Positions 7,301-16,610 are shown, numbered from the stretch's first letter. The stretch: DNA of 31,309 bases from Firm-04 sp045627405 (GCA_045627405.1 JAZQNP010000094.1:1-31309); one strand, 5' to 3'. Notes: generated by a model from the sequence alone, not told the origin. Numbers and translations: made by a program.

Positions 7301-9562
7301 TTATAAGGCTGCCGGCGTATCGGCTGAGGATTCTGCGATGAGTTTTCCTGTCCGGACACCAAGCCGGAACGCACCTGCACCGTGGCGGAGAATATGGTCG
7401 GCAAGCAGTGGTTCTGCGTATTTTGCTACTGCGGTACGGATCGCACGCGCACTGCCATGCTTGGTATCCGACTGCCGCACAATCCACTTCACTGCCTCTT
7501 CGGTCCATGTCAGTTCGCAGTCAGCTGCTGCACTGCGATTTGCCAGCGCACAGAGCTGCTGCTCCGCTACGCGCAAATGATCGGGCTCATCAAGCTGACG
7601 GAATACTGTAATCTCATCCAGACGGTTCAGCAGCTCCGGCCGCATGATCGTGTGCAGATGCGTCAGCAGCCGCTCCCGACGCTCCGCGTCATCGGAATCA
7701 GCCTCGCTGAAACCGATGCCCGCGCTTTTCAGCTGCTCCGCGCCGAGATTGGATGTCAGGATAACCATGGTTTCCGAAAAATCCGCCTTTCTCCCCTGCC
7801 CGTCGGTGAGCGTACCGTCCTCTAAAATCTGCAAAAGCAGAGTCAGAATATCCGGATGTGCCTTCTCAATCTCATCAAACAGAATCAGGCTGTACGGATG
7901 CTTGCGCACTCGTTCCACAAGGGAATTGCCGTCATCGTATCCGAGATAACCCGGCGGCGCACCGATCAGACGCGCTGCATTGTGCTTCTCTGTGTATTCA
8001 CTCATATCTGTGCGGATACAGCTTCCGTCAAACAGCACATCTGCGATACACTGCGCCAGTGCAGTTTTGCCGACGCCGGTCGCGCCGAGAAACAGAAAGG
8101 ATCCCACCGGTCTGCCCCTTCCGCGCAGTCCGGCTCTGCTTCTGCGCACTGCATTTGCAACCGCTGTGATCGCTTCGTCCTGTCCGACAATGCGTGTGCG
8201 CATGGTATCTTCCAGACGAAGCAGCTTTTCAGACTCGGATTCTGTCAAAGTCTGCGCAGGGATGCCCGTCTTGACAGAAATCAGCTGCTCGATTTCCGCA
8301 GCATGAATTCCGATCATCTCCTGTGCAGTCTCTGCATCCGCAGCACGGGATACTCGCAGCTTCTTGGCTGCACATGCTTCATCCAGCAAATCGAGTGCCT
8401 TATCCGGCAGCGCACGGTCATGCAGATAGCGAACGGAATACTGCACCGCTGCGCCGATTGCATCCGCTCCGATTTTGAGCCGGTGGAATGCTTCATAATG
8501 CGGGCGCAGCCCCTCCAACATCCGCACGGCATCTGCCTGTGACGGTTCTGCAATATACACAGGCTGAAACCGGCGTTCCAATGCGGCATCCTTTTCAATA
8601 TGCCTGCGGTATTCGTCCTCAGTCGTCGCACCGATCAGATGCAGCTCTCCGCGTGCCAGCCGCGGTTTTAACACATTTGCTGCGTCCATCGCGCCCTCTG
8701 CTGCTCCTGCACCCGCAATCGTATGCAGCTCATCAATGAACAGAATGATCTGCGGCTCGGAGGACGCCTCGTCAATGCAGGCTTTGAGGCGTTCTTCAAA
8801 ATCTCCGCGATACCGCGCACCGGCTAGCAATGCAGCAAGGTCAAGGCTGAGCAGAATTCGGTTTTCAAGCATCGGCGGCACATCTCCGCATAAAATACGC
8901 TGCGCAATCCCCTCGACAATCGCCGTTTTGCCGACACCTGCCTGCCCGATCAGCACCGGATTATTCTTTGTCCTGCGCAGAAGAATCTGCATGACCTGCT
9001 CCACTTCGCTCTCTCTGCCGATCAGCGGATCGAACTTCGCCGCAGATGCCGGATCCGTCAGATCTGCTGCGTATTTACAAAGATTCGGACAGCTCTTCGG
9101 ATCAAACCGAACAGCATCATCCAGAATCCGTTCCGGCACGGACTGCCGCCCGCATGACGCACGCAAGGTATGCAGAGAGATTCCCATTCCCCGAAAAATT
9201 GCTGCCGCTCCGCACTGCTCCTCCGTCAGCACCGCTGCAAGCAAGTGTTCCGAGCTGACACGCATATCTGTGGGGCATTTCTGTTCTGCATATCGCAGGA
9301 TCCGGCGCAGTGCCGGCGTATATGCCGAATCTGTCAGAGCCACCGGCTCCCCGCTTCCAATCTCCCGCAGCACCGCCTGCTCAAACCGCTGCAAATGCAC
9401 GCGGTTTGCACGCAAAATCGCCGCGCCGACATTCTTTCCGTCAGCCAGCATCGCAAGAATCAGATGCTCACTGCCGACAAAGCTGTGTCCGAGCCGCTCG
9501 GCATGTTCCAGCATATTGGAGATGATCTGCGCCGCTTTCTCCGTATAACCGTCTTTGTACAA
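7301..9562 (-). CDS. clpC: ClpC-like AAA+ unfoldase (Clp protease ATP-binding subunit), middle domain nearly absent
   Basis: The roughly 753-residue Clp/Hsp100 protein has an N-terminal double Clp-N repeat (GHSFVGSEHL and RVSSEHLLAA), a first AAA+ module with Walker A GQAGVGKT and Walker B IILFIDE, and a second with Walker A GATGVGKT and Walker B LILFDE. An IGF tripeptide (GIGFSE) in the second module fits the loop that docks on ClpP, so it should feed substrates to ClpP. About 55 residues link the two modules, where ClpC carries a coiled-coil middle domain used by MecA-type adaptors; here it is almost gone. For the start I favour TTG at 9562: GGAGGG (9569-9574) is 6 nt from it but directly abuts the ATG at 9568. 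ATG at 9580 is another option. ClpA or ClpE cousins are alternatives. Confidence 0.85.
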   Translation of the reverse strand: MYKDGYTEKAAQIISNMLEHAERLGHSFVGSEHLILAMLADGKNVGAAILRANRVHLQRFEQAVLREIGSGEPVALTDSAYTPALRRILRYAEQKCPTDMRVSSEHLLAAVLTEEQCGAAAIFRGMGISLHTLRASCGRQSVPERILDDAVRFDPKSCPNLCKYAADLTDPASAAKFDPLIGRESEVEQVMQILLRRTKNNPVLIGQAGVGKTAIVEGIAQRILCGDVPPMLENRILLSLDLAALLAGARYRGDFEERLKACIDEASSEPQIILFIDELHTIAGAGAAEGAMDAANVLKPRLARGELHLIGATTEDEYRRHIEKDAALERRFQPVYIAEPSQADAVRMLEGLRPHYEAFHRLKIGADAIGAAVQYSVRYLHDRALPDKALDLLDEACAAKKLRVSRAADAETAQEMIGIHAAEIEQLISVKTGIPAQTLTESESEKLLRLEDTMRTRIVGQDEAITAVANAVRRSRAGLRGRGRPVGSFLFLGATGVGKTALAQCIADVLFDGSCIRTDMSEYTEKHNAARLIGAPPGYLGYDDGNSLVERVRKHPYSLILFDEIEKAHPDILTLLLQILEDGTLTDGQGRKADFSETMVILTSNLGAEQLKSAGIGFSEADSDDAERRERLLTHLHTIMRPELLNRLDEITVFRQLDEPDHLRVAEQQLCALANRSAAADCELTWTEEAVKWIVRQSDTKHGSARAIRTAVAKYAEPLLADHILRHGAGAFRLGVRTGKLIAESSADTPAAL

Positions 9563-9704
9563 GCTCATCCCTCCGTACATTTGATTACCATAGTATATGC
9601 ACCGGATCTATCCTTTACCCGCATAGTATCGACAGATCAGCCCACGCGCATTCAATCCGAAAAAACTTTTCACACATCCGGCACTGCGGCATATGATGAA
9701 ACTA

Positions 9705-9726
9705 GGAAGCGGAATCAACCGCTTCC
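9705..9726 (+). other. Hairpin in the leader of the 42-residue Cys-rich gene
   Basis: GGAAGCGG and CCGCTTCC form a perfect 8-bp stem around AATCAA, ending about 14 bases before the Shine-Dalgarno of the small gene. No T-run follows, so it is not a standard terminator. It could stabilise or regulate the short mRNA. The rest of the 9563-9756 gap shows nothing else I can assign, and I see no convincing promoter for either flanking gene. Confidence 0.45.
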
Positions 9727-9756
9727 CTCTGAATCTAACAAAGGAGTGTTTGACTT

Positions 9757-9885
9757 ATGTGCGGTAACGATTGCAACAGCTTCTGGTGGATCATCATCCT
9801 GATCATCCTCTTCCTCGTATTTTGCAACGGTTGCAGCTTCAACAGCTGCGGCTGCGGCGGCAACAACAACAACTGCGGCTGCTGA
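9757..9885 (+). CDS. Cys/Asn-rich 42-residue membrane micro-protein, unknown function
   Basis: ATG at 9757 is preceded by AAAGGAG at a workable distance and opens a 42-codon frame. The product has a short polar head with two Cys, a single strongly hydrophobic segment (residues 9-23, WWIIILIILFLVF), then a tail of Cys, Gly and Asn repeats (CGCGG, four Asn, CGC) ending at the stop. In all, 8 of 42 residues are Cys. An RBS before it and a terminator hairpin right after it support a real gene. It resembles in general style the tiny Gly/Cys-rich hydrophobic proteins of spore-formers, but I cannot name a family. Metal binding, disulfide cross-linking at the envelope, or a spore-coat role are guesses. 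Confidence 0.65.
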   Translation: MCGNDCNSFWWIIILIILFLVFCNGCSFNSCGCGGNNNNCGC

Positions 9886-9893
9886 TTCCATGC

Positions 9894-9935
9894 AAAAAAA
9901 ACGCCCCGCTGCATTTTAATGCAGCGGCGCGTTTT
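9894..9935. terminator. Bidirectional terminator between the micro-protein gene and ileS
   Basis: CCGCTGCAT and ATGCAGCGG form a 9-bp stem around TTTA (9906-9927). On the minus strand it is followed by a seven-base T-run (A-run 9894-9900 on plus), a strong terminator for ileS. On the plus strand the tail is GCGTTTTC, weaker but usable for the micro-protein gene. Confidence 0.85.
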
Positions 9936-9954
9936 CATTCTTATGAAAATCGAA

Positions 9955-12900
9955 TCAGGCTTTGGCAATCGCAATTTGAATTGTACCGGCATCGGTTTCC
10001 ACCTCTGCGGTCGCAATCGGCTCTGCAACACTGCCGATCTCTGCAAGTGTTTCTCCGCAGATATAATCCGCAAATGCCTCCGGATATGCACCGGTGAACT
10101 CGATCACAATGCGGTCGGAAATCTCACAGCCGCTCTGCTTTCTCGCATCCTGAATATTGCGGACAATGTCACGCGCAATGCCTTCTGCTTTCAGCTCCTC
10201 GGTGATTGTCAGATCCAGCGAGACGACAATGCCATGCTCACTCATGATATGTCCGCCGTCTTTCGCCTGATAAGTGACAAGCACAATATCCGGAATGAAA
10301 GTCTCCTCCTGACCGTCAATCGTCAGAATCACAGCATCCTCCGTCAGGCGGAACGCGCCGGTCTTAATCGCCTTGATCAACACCGGAATTCGCTCGGGAT
10401 AGTTGTCACGAATCGCATTAAAGTTCGGTGCGTACTGCATTTCAGCAATCGCAGATACATCATCCACAACCTCAACCTGCTTGACATTCAGCTCTTCTGC
10501 AATAATATCGGTAAACCGTGTGACAATCGCCGCAGCGTCTTTCGATGCCATCGCAGCACGCAGCTTGCTCAGCGGCTGACGAATCTTGATATTGTTCTTA
10601 TTGCGCAGCGCATGTGCCAGCGAAATGACACTGCGAGTCAGCTCAATCTCGTGCAGAAGCGGCTTGTTCTCATATTCTGACGGGATCTGCGGCCATGCTG
10701 CCAGATGAACGGAATCCGCATCTGTCAGATTCCGGTAGAGATAATCGGAGAGAATCGGTGCTGCCGGCGCGAACAGCTTGCAGGTGTTGACCAGCACATA
10801 GAGCAGCGTATCATATGCATTCTGCTTGTCTGCGGTCATCTCGCTGCCCCAGAAACGGCGGCGCGAACGGCGGATAAACCAGTTCGTCAGGCCGTCCATG
10901 AGATCTGCCAGATGATCGGTATAGTGATTGACATAATACTGCTGCATGTTCTGCCGGATCTTCTGCTCGGTTTCATAGAGCATCGCAAGAATCCACTGAT
11001 CCAGTTGATTATCCGATTTCGGCAGCGGCAGTGTCTCCGGATGATAACCGTCCAGATTTGCATAGGAAATAAAGAAGTTGCACGCATTCCACAGCGGAAG
11101 AATGAAGGTTTGCAGCATCTCCTGAATGCCCGCATCCTTAAAGCGCAGATCACCGATCAGCATTGCATTCGACTGGAAGAGGTACAAACGGAATGCGTCC
11201 GTGCCAAACTGCTTCATCAGCTGCATCGGGTCGGTATAATTGTGATTGGACTTTGAAAGCTTCTTGCCGTTCTCATCGAGAATTGTGCCGTGTACCACGC
11301 AGTTCTTGAACGCAGGACGGTCAAAGAGTGCCGTTGCCATGACATGCAGATAATAGAACCAGCAGCGAATCTGTCCGGTGTACTCTACAATAAAATCGCA
11401 GGGGAAATGAGATTCAAACCATTCTTTATTCTCAAAAGGATAATGCTTCTGCGCGACCGGCATGCAGCCCGACTCGAACCAGCAGTCCAGCACCTCCGGC
11501 ACACGGTGCATCGTGTGTCCGCACTTGCACGGGAACGTGACTTCATCCACATACTGTCTGTGCAGATTGGTCAGACGCACACCGCTCTTCTGTTCAATTT
11601 CATCCAGCGAACCGAGCACCACTCGCTCATGACACTCCGGACACTCCCAGATCGGAATCGGCGTAGACCAGTAACGGTTGCGGGAAATATTCCAGTCACG
11701 CGCGTTTTCCAGCCATTTGCCGAAGCGGGATTCTTTGACGGAATCCGGCACCCAGTTGACTTCCTGGTTCAGCTCAATCAGACGCGGTTTGAGTTTCTCA
11801 ATATCAAGATACCACGCGTCCATTGCCTTATAGATCAGCGGCTCACGGCAACGCCAGCAGTGCGGATAATTATGCTCGATTGTTCCGTCTGCGACTGCCT
11901 TGCCGTTGTCATACAGGAAACGGATGACAGCCGGATTCATCTCGATGACGGTCTTTGCATCCTCTGCGCTGTAAAAATCAGTGACCTCTTTGGTGAAATG
12001 TCCCTTCTCATCCACGGGGTTCACCATCGGAATGTGATTTCTGCGGCATGTCCAGTAGTCATCCTCACCGAATGCAGGCGCGGTATGAACAATACCGACA
12101 CCCTCATCAGAACCGACGTAATCTGCCGTGACAACACGGAATGCGCCCTGTTCTGCCATATCTGCAAAATACGGGAACAGCGGCTCATAGGTCTTGCCGA
12201 CCAGATCCGTTCCCTTGCATTCTTTCAGGATGACAGGCTTCTTGCCAAAGAGCTTCGGGAACTGCTTCAAGGTTGCAGAGCAGGCAATGAACACTTCATC
12301 CTCTACCTCTACATAGGCATATGTCAGATTCTCACCGACTGCCAGACAGAGGTTCGAGGGCAGTGTCCACGGCGTTGTCGTCCAAGCGAGGAAATAAACC
12401 TGCTTGCCGTCCAGCTGCTCATCCGTCTTGAATTTTGCAATGATCCATCTGTCCTGACGCGGACGGGTGGAATCGGATTCACGCGTATCGGAGATCGAAA
12501 GCGAGGTTTCGCAGCGGCAGCAGTACGGTGTAACACGGTAATCGCGGTAGATCAGACCCTTGTCATAGCACTGCTTGAATGCCCACATGACCGACTCCAT
12601 ATAGTCAAGGTTCATCGTTTTGTAGGCACCGTCGTAATCCACCCAGCGCGCCATCTGTTCAACATATTCGCGCCATGTCTCATTGTTGCTGGAAACAATC
12701 TCATGACAGCAGTCGTTGAATGCGCCGATGCCGATGGTGCGTTCGATTTCTGTTTTGCTGTCGATGCCCAGTTTCTTCTCAGCCTGCGTCTCAATCGGCA
12801 AACCGTGGCAATCCCAGCCCCAGACACGCGGGACGGAATAGCCCTGCATCGTCCAGTAACGTGCGATCAGATCCTTAATAAAAGAAACCAGCACAGTGCC

Positions 12901-13071
12901 GTGATGCGGAATGCCTGTCGGGAACGGAGGACCGTCATAGAAAACCGTTTCCTCCGCCTGTCCGTTCTGCACCGATTGCTCAAAAACATGTTCTTCTTTC
13001 CAGCTTGCCAGCACGTCTTTCTGAATCTGCGGAAGATTCGGACGGCTGTCAAGCGGCTGATAATTTGCCAT
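9955..13071 (-). CDS. ileS: Isoleucyl-tRNA synthetase, type 2 (IleRS2-like), with HHGT signature
   Basis: The 1038-residue class I synthetase charges tRNA-Ile. In order it shows the first signature region FYDGPPFPTGIPHHGT (residues 44-59), GWDCHGLPIE, the CP1 editing domain with TTTPWTLPSN near 231-240, Cys pairs ECPEC and CKCGH near 477-518 that may bind zinc, and KLSKS at 604-608. The length and the PTGxPH context place it in the eukaryote-like type 2 group, known for natural mupirocin tolerance. The usual HxGH signature reads HHGT, so the fourth position is Thr. The frame extends upstream to 13134, but ATG at 13071 has AAAGGA upstream and gives the family N-terminus. The leader is only about 40 nt, so no T-box. 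Confidence 0.95.
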   Translation of the reverse strand: MANYQPLDSRPNLPQIQKDVLASWKEEHVFEQSVQNGQAEETVFYDGPPFPTGIPHHGTVLVSFIKDLIARYWTMQGYSVPRVWGWDCHGLPIETQAEKKLGIDSKTEIERTIGIGAFNDCCHEIVSSNNETWREYVEQMARWVDYDGAYKTMNLDYMESVMWAFKQCYDKGLIYRDYRVTPYCCRCETSLSISDTRESDSTRPRQDRWIIAKFKTDEQLDGKQVYFLAWTTTPWTLPSNLCLAVGENLTYAYVEVEDEVFIACSATLKQFPKLFGKKPVILKECKGTDLVGKTYEPLFPYFADMAEQGAFRVVTADYVGSDEGVGIVHTAPAFGEDDYWTCRRNHIPMVNPVDEKGHFTKEVTDFYSAEDAKTVIEMNPAVIRFLYDNGKAVADGTIEHNYPHCWRCREPLIYKAMDAWYLDIEKLKPRLIELNQEVNWVPDSVKESRFGKWLENARDWNISRNRYWSTPIPIWECPECHERVVLGSLDEIEQKSGVRLTNLHRQYVDEVTFPCKCGHTMHRVPEVLDCWFESGCMPVAQKHYPFENKEWFESHFPCDFIVEYTGQIRCWFYYLHVMATALFDRPAFKNCVVHGTILDENGKKLSKSNHNYTDPMQLMKQFGTDAFRLYLFQSNAMLIGDLRFKDAGIQEMLQTFILPLWNACNFFISYANLDGYHPETLPLPKSDNQLDQWILAMLYETEQKIRQNMQQYYVNHYTDHLADLMDGLTNWFIRRSRRRFWGSEMTADKQNAYDTLLYVLVNTCKLFAPAAPILSDYLYRNLTDADSVHLAAWPQIPSEYENKPLLHEIELTRSVISLAHALRNKNNIKIRQPLSKLRAAMASKDAAAIVTRFTDIIAEELNVKQVEVVDDVSAIAEMQYAPNFNAIRDNYPERIPVLIKAIKTGAFRLTEDAVILTIDGQEETFIPDIVLVTYQAKDGGHIMSEHGIVVSLDLTITEELKAEGIARDIVRNIQDARKQSGCEISDRIVIEFTGAYPEAFADYICGETLAEIGSVAEPIATAEVETDAGTIQIAIAKA

Positions 13072-13118
13072 GTCATGACATCCTTTCTCTGGAAAATTTG
13101 CATATAAATACATCATAC

Positions 13119-13147
13119 AGTATATCATATCCATCCGGAAAAGTCAA
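13119..13147 (-). promoter_or_regulatory. SigA-type promoter for ileS
   Basis: On the minus strand TTGACT (13142-13147) and TATACT (13119-13124) are separated by 17 bases. The position is about 48 bases upstream of the ileS start codon and leaves room for only a short leader. Confidence 0.75.
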
Positions 13148-13288
13148 GCATCCATAGCCTTTCCGCATCAAATCCGCGACGGATTTTCGCCTGTCGTTTT
13201 TCCATATTGTAGAATCCCACAGAAACAACTCAGAAACACCCTATAAAATGCTCGGAAATGTGAATTTTCAAAAAGTTTGAAAAAAGAC

Positions 13289-13318
13289 TTGCAATCTGAA
13301 GGGGCTTTATGGTATAAT
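13289..13318 (+). promoter_or_regulatory. SigA-type promoter for carB
   Basis: TTGCAA and TATAAT are separated by 18 bases, with a TGG extension just before the -10. The leader to the carB ATG is under 30 nt, so a PyrR-type attenuator is not present between promoter and gene. Confidence 0.8.
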
Positions 13319-13346
13319 ATCAAGTTAGAAGTGAGGTGTTCGCATT

Positions 13347-16300
13347 ATGCCAAAAAGAAATGATATTCACAAGGTTCTCATCATCGGTTCCGGTCCGATT
13401 ATCATCGGACAAGCGTGCGAATTCGACTATTCCGGTACGCAGGCATGCAAGGCTCTGCGCAAGCTCGGATACGAGATCGTACTCGTCAACTCCAACCCCG
13501 CGACGATCATGACAGATCCGGATGTTGCTGATGTGACTTACATCGAGCCGCTGAACTGCGCCCGTCTGACAGAGATCATCAAAAAGGAACGCCCGGATGC
13601 ACTCCTGCCCAATCTCGGCGGACAGTCCGGTCTGAACCTCTGCTCTGAGCTGGATAAAGCCGGCGTGCTCAAAGAGTACGGCGTCAAGGTCATCGGCGTT
13701 CAGGTCGATGCCATTGAGCGCGGAGAGGACAGAATTGAGTTCAAGGAGACCATGGAATCCATCGGCGTGGAAATGGCACGCAGCGAAGTCGCTTATACTG
13801 TCGATGAGGCAGTTGCGATCGCTGAGAAGCTTGGCTATCCGGTTGTGCTGCGCCCCGCGTATACGATGGGCGGTGCAGGCGGCGGCATGGTGTACAATGT
13901 CGAAGAGCTGAAAATCGTCTGCGCAAGAGGCTTGCAGGCATCTCTGGTCGGACAGGTGCTCGTCGAGGAGTGCGTGACCGGCTGGGAAGAACTCGAACTC
14001 GAAGTCGTCCGTGATGCAAAGGGTAATATGATCACGGTCTGCTTCATCGAGAACATTGACCCGATGGGCGTTCACACCGGCGACTCGTTCTGCTCCGCTC
14101 CGATGCTTACCATCTCCGAGGACGTGCAGAAGCGGTTGCAGGATCAGGCGTACCGTATCGTAGATAAGGTGCAGGTCATCGGCGGCTGTAACTGTCAGTT
14201 CGCACACGATCCGGTCTCCGACAGAATCATTGTCATTGAAATCAACCCGCGTACTTCCCGTTCGTCGGCTCTCGCCTCCAAGGCGACCGGTTTCCCGATC
14301 GCACTCGTTTCCGCGATGCTCGCAACAGGCATGACGCTCGATGAAATGGAATGCGGCAAATACGGCACACTCGACAAGTATGTCCCCTCCGGCGACTATG
14401 TTGTGATCAAGTTCGCCCGCTGGGCTTTTGAAAAATTCAAGGGTGCAGAGGATAAGCTCGGAACGCAGATGCGCGCAGTCGGTGAAGTCATGAGCATCGG
14501 CAAGACCTATAAAGAAGCATTCCAGAAAGCCATCCGTTCCCTCGAAAACGGCAAATACGGTCTGGGCTTTGCAAACAGTCTGAACGAAAAATCCAAGGAA
14601 GAACTGCTCTCCATGCTGGTTTATCCGACCAGTATGCGTCAGTTCGTGATGTATGAAGCACTGCGCAAGGGTGCGACGGTCGATGAACTCTATAAGCTGA
14701 CCAAGATCAAGCACTGGTTCATCGAGCAGATGAAAGAGCTGGTTGATGAAGAGAACCTGCTGCTTGCAAACAAAGGCAGGGTTCCGGCTGCTGATGCGCT
14801 GCGCCGTGCAAAGCTCGACGGCTTCTCCGATCGCTATCTGAGCCAGATCCTCGCTGTTCCGGAAGCGGACATCCGCTCTGCACGCTATGCCGCAGGCATC
14901 CGTGAGGGCTGGGAGGGCGTACATGTTTCCGGCACCAAGGACAGCGCGTATTATTACTCTTCTTATCACATCGAAAAGGACGAAAGTCCTTGCAATACCG
15001 AGCGTCCGAAGATCATGATTCTCGGCGGCGGTCCGAACCGGATCGGTCAGGGTATTGAGTTCGACTACTGCTGTGTGCATGCAGCTCTCGCGCTGAAAGA
15101 TCTGGGCTTCGAGACAATCATTGTCAACTGTAATCCTGAGACGGTTTCCACAGACTACGATACCTCCGACAAGCTCTATTTTGAGCCGCTCACGCTCGAA
15201 GATGTGCTCCAAATCTACGAGAAAGAAAAACCGGTCGGCGTCATCGCACAGTTCGGCGGTCAGACACCGCTGAACCTCGCGGCTGACCTCAAAAAGAACG
15301 GCGTGAACATTCTCGGCACATCGCCGGAAACCATCGACCACGCAGAAGACAGAGAACACTTCCGCGCAATGATGGATAAGCTCGGCATTCCGATGCCGGA
15401 GGCAGGCATGGCTGTTACGGTTGACGACGCGCTGAAAATTGCAAACGAAATCGGCTATCCGGTCATGGTGCGCCCGTCTTACGTTCTCGGCGGAAGAGGT
15501 ATGGAGGTTGTCCATGACGATGAAATGATGCGTGTGTACATGTCCGCAGCCGTCGGCGTGACACCCGACAGACCGATTCTCATCGACCGCTTCCTGCATC
15601 ACGCAACAGAGTGTGAGGCGGATGCGATCTCCGACGGCACACACTGCTTTGTTCCGGCAGTCATGGAACACATCGAGCTTGCCGGTGTTCACTCCGGTGA
15701 CTCTGCATGCGTCCTGCCCTCGCTGAACCTCAGCGAAAAGCATGTCGAAACCATCAAGGACTACACCCGCAAAATCGCAGTCGAAATGGGCGTTTCCGGT
15801 CTGATGAACATGCAGTATGCAATCGAAGACGATACAGTGTATGTGCTGGAAGCAAATCCGCGTGCATCAAGAACTGTCCCGCTTGTTTCCAAAGTCTGCG
15901 CGATCAACATGGTGCGCATCGCAACACAGATCATGACCTCTGAGCTAACCGGCAAGCCTTCTCCGGTGCCGACGCTCAAAGATAAGAAGATTCCGCATCA
16001 CGGTGTCAAGGAAGCGGTGTTCCCGTTCAATATGTTCCAGGAGGTTGACCCGGTTCTCGGTCCGGAAATGCGCTCTACCGGTGAGGTGCTCGGCATTTCT
16101 CCGAACTTCGGGGAAGCCTACTATAAGGCACAAGAGGCAACGCAGACCAGACTGCCTGTTGAGGGTACCGTTCTGCTCTCTGTCTGCGATATGGATAAGC
16201 CGGAGCTTCTGCCCATTGCCAAAACATTCAGTGAGCTGGGCTTCAAGATCCTCGCAACAGGAAAAACCTATGAAATGATCGCAGATGCGGGCATTCCGGC

Positions 16301-16574
16301 AGAGAAAATCAACAAGCTCTATGAGGGCAGACCCAATATCACCGACGCGATGACAAACGGCAAAATCGACCTGATCATCAACACGCCTGCCGGCGCAAGC
16401 AGCAGACATGATGACAGCTATATCCGGAAAGCAGCAATCAAATACCGCATTCCGTATATCACAACCATGGCAGCGGCAATGGCTTCCGCGGAGGGCATCC
16501 GCGCAGTCAAGGCACAGCAGAACAACCTCTGCGTCAAATCGCTGCAAGCATTCCACAGCGAAATCACCGACTAA
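13347..16574 (+). CDS. carB: Carbamoyl-phosphate synthase large subunit CarB
   Basis: The 1075-residue enzyme makes carbamoyl phosphate for pyrimidines and arginine, using ammonia from the CarA glutaminase. Two homologous ATP-grasp halves are seen: the first starts VLIIGSGPIIIGQACEFDYSGTQA and the second IMILGGGPNRIGQGIEFDYCC (from about residue 555). PSYVLGGRGMEVV and LEANPRASRTVPLVSK lie in the second. The final ~130 residues (LATGKTYEMIADAGIPAEKI, then DLIINTP) form the MGS-like allosteric domain. Length is full. No carA is adjacent: the upstream neighbour is the divergent ileS and downstream is greA, so the small subunit must be elsewhere. The SD is GTGAGGTG, about 11 nt before the ATG. 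Confidence 0.97.
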   Translation: MPKRNDIHKVLIIGSGPIIIGQACEFDYSGTQACKALRKLGYEIVLVNSNPATIMTDPDVADVTYIEPLNCARLTEIIKKERPDALLPNLGGQSGLNLCSELDKAGVLKEYGVKVIGVQVDAIERGEDRIEFKETMESIGVEMARSEVAYTVDEAVAIAEKLGYPVVLRPAYTMGGAGGGMVYNVEELKIVCARGLQASLVGQVLVEECVTGWEELELEVVRDAKGNMITVCFIENIDPMGVHTGDSFCSAPMLTISEDVQKRLQDQAYRIVDKVQVIGGCNCQFAHDPVSDRIIVIEINPRTSRSSALASKATGFPIALVSAMLATGMTLDEMECGKYGTLDKYVPSGDYVVIKFARWAFEKFKGAEDKLGTQMRAVGEVMSIGKTYKEAFQKAIRSLENGKYGLGFANSLNEKSKEELLSMLVYPTSMRQFVMYEALRKGATVDELYKLTKIKHWFIEQMKELVDEENLLLANKGRVPAADALRRAKLDGFSDRYLSQILAVPEADIRSARYAAGIREGWEGVHVSGTKDSAYYYSSYHIEKDESPCNTERPKIMILGGGPNRIGQGIEFDYCCVHAALALKDLGFETIIVNCNPETVSTDYDTSDKLYFEPLTLEDVLQIYEKEKPVGVIAQFGGQTPLNLAADLKKNGVNILGTSPETIDHAEDREHFRAMMDKLGIPMPEAGMAVTVDDALKIANEIGYPVMVRPSYVLGGRGMEVVHDDEMMRVYMSAAVGVTPDRPILIDRFLHHATECEADAISDGTHCFVPAVMEHIELAGVHSGDSACVLPSLNLSEKHVETIKDYTRKIAVEMGVSGLMNMQYAIEDDTVYVLEANPRASRTVPLVSKVCAINMVRIATQIMTSELTGKPSPVPTLKDKKIPHHGVKEAVFPFNMFQEVDPVLGPEMRSTGEVLGISPNFGEAYYKAQEATQTRLPVEGTVLLSVCDMDKPELLPIAKTFSELGFKILATGKTYEMIADAGIPAEKINKLYEGRPNITDAMTNGKIDLIINTPAGASSRHDDSYIRKAAIKYRIPYITTMAAAMASAEGIRAVKAQQNNLCVKSLQAFHSEITD

Positions 16575-16584
16575 ACGGATGCAA

Positions 16585-16610
16585 GGGAGCAGCGCGCAAT
16601 CACTGCTCCC
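16585..16610 (+). terminator. Hairpin between carB and greA (weak terminator or attenuator)
   Basis: GGGAGCAG and CTGCTCCC form a perfect 8-bp stem with a 10-base loop. The downstream tail is TATCTGGATTTTTA, so the T-run is delayed and termination may be partial. It sits in the 77-nt carB-greA gap and could lower expression of greA-lysS from the carB promoter. Confidence 0.5.

Noticed and set aside
11290..13107. 605-residue plus-strand open frame opposite ileS
   Set aside because: Antisense shadow of IleRS; no recognisable motifs and atypical composition.
13072..13150. T-box leader for ileS
   Set aside because: The promoter-to-start distance is about 40 nt, too short for a T-box, and no T-box sequence or terminator stem is present.
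13289..13346. PyrR attenuator for carB
   Set aside because: The leader between the -10 and the ATG is under 30 nt with no stem-loop.
13320..15743. 807-residue minus-strand open frame opposite carB
   Set aside because: It lies fully antisense to a clear CarB, is rich in Cys, His and Arg as expected from the complement of a GC-biased gene, and has no RBS or family resemblance.
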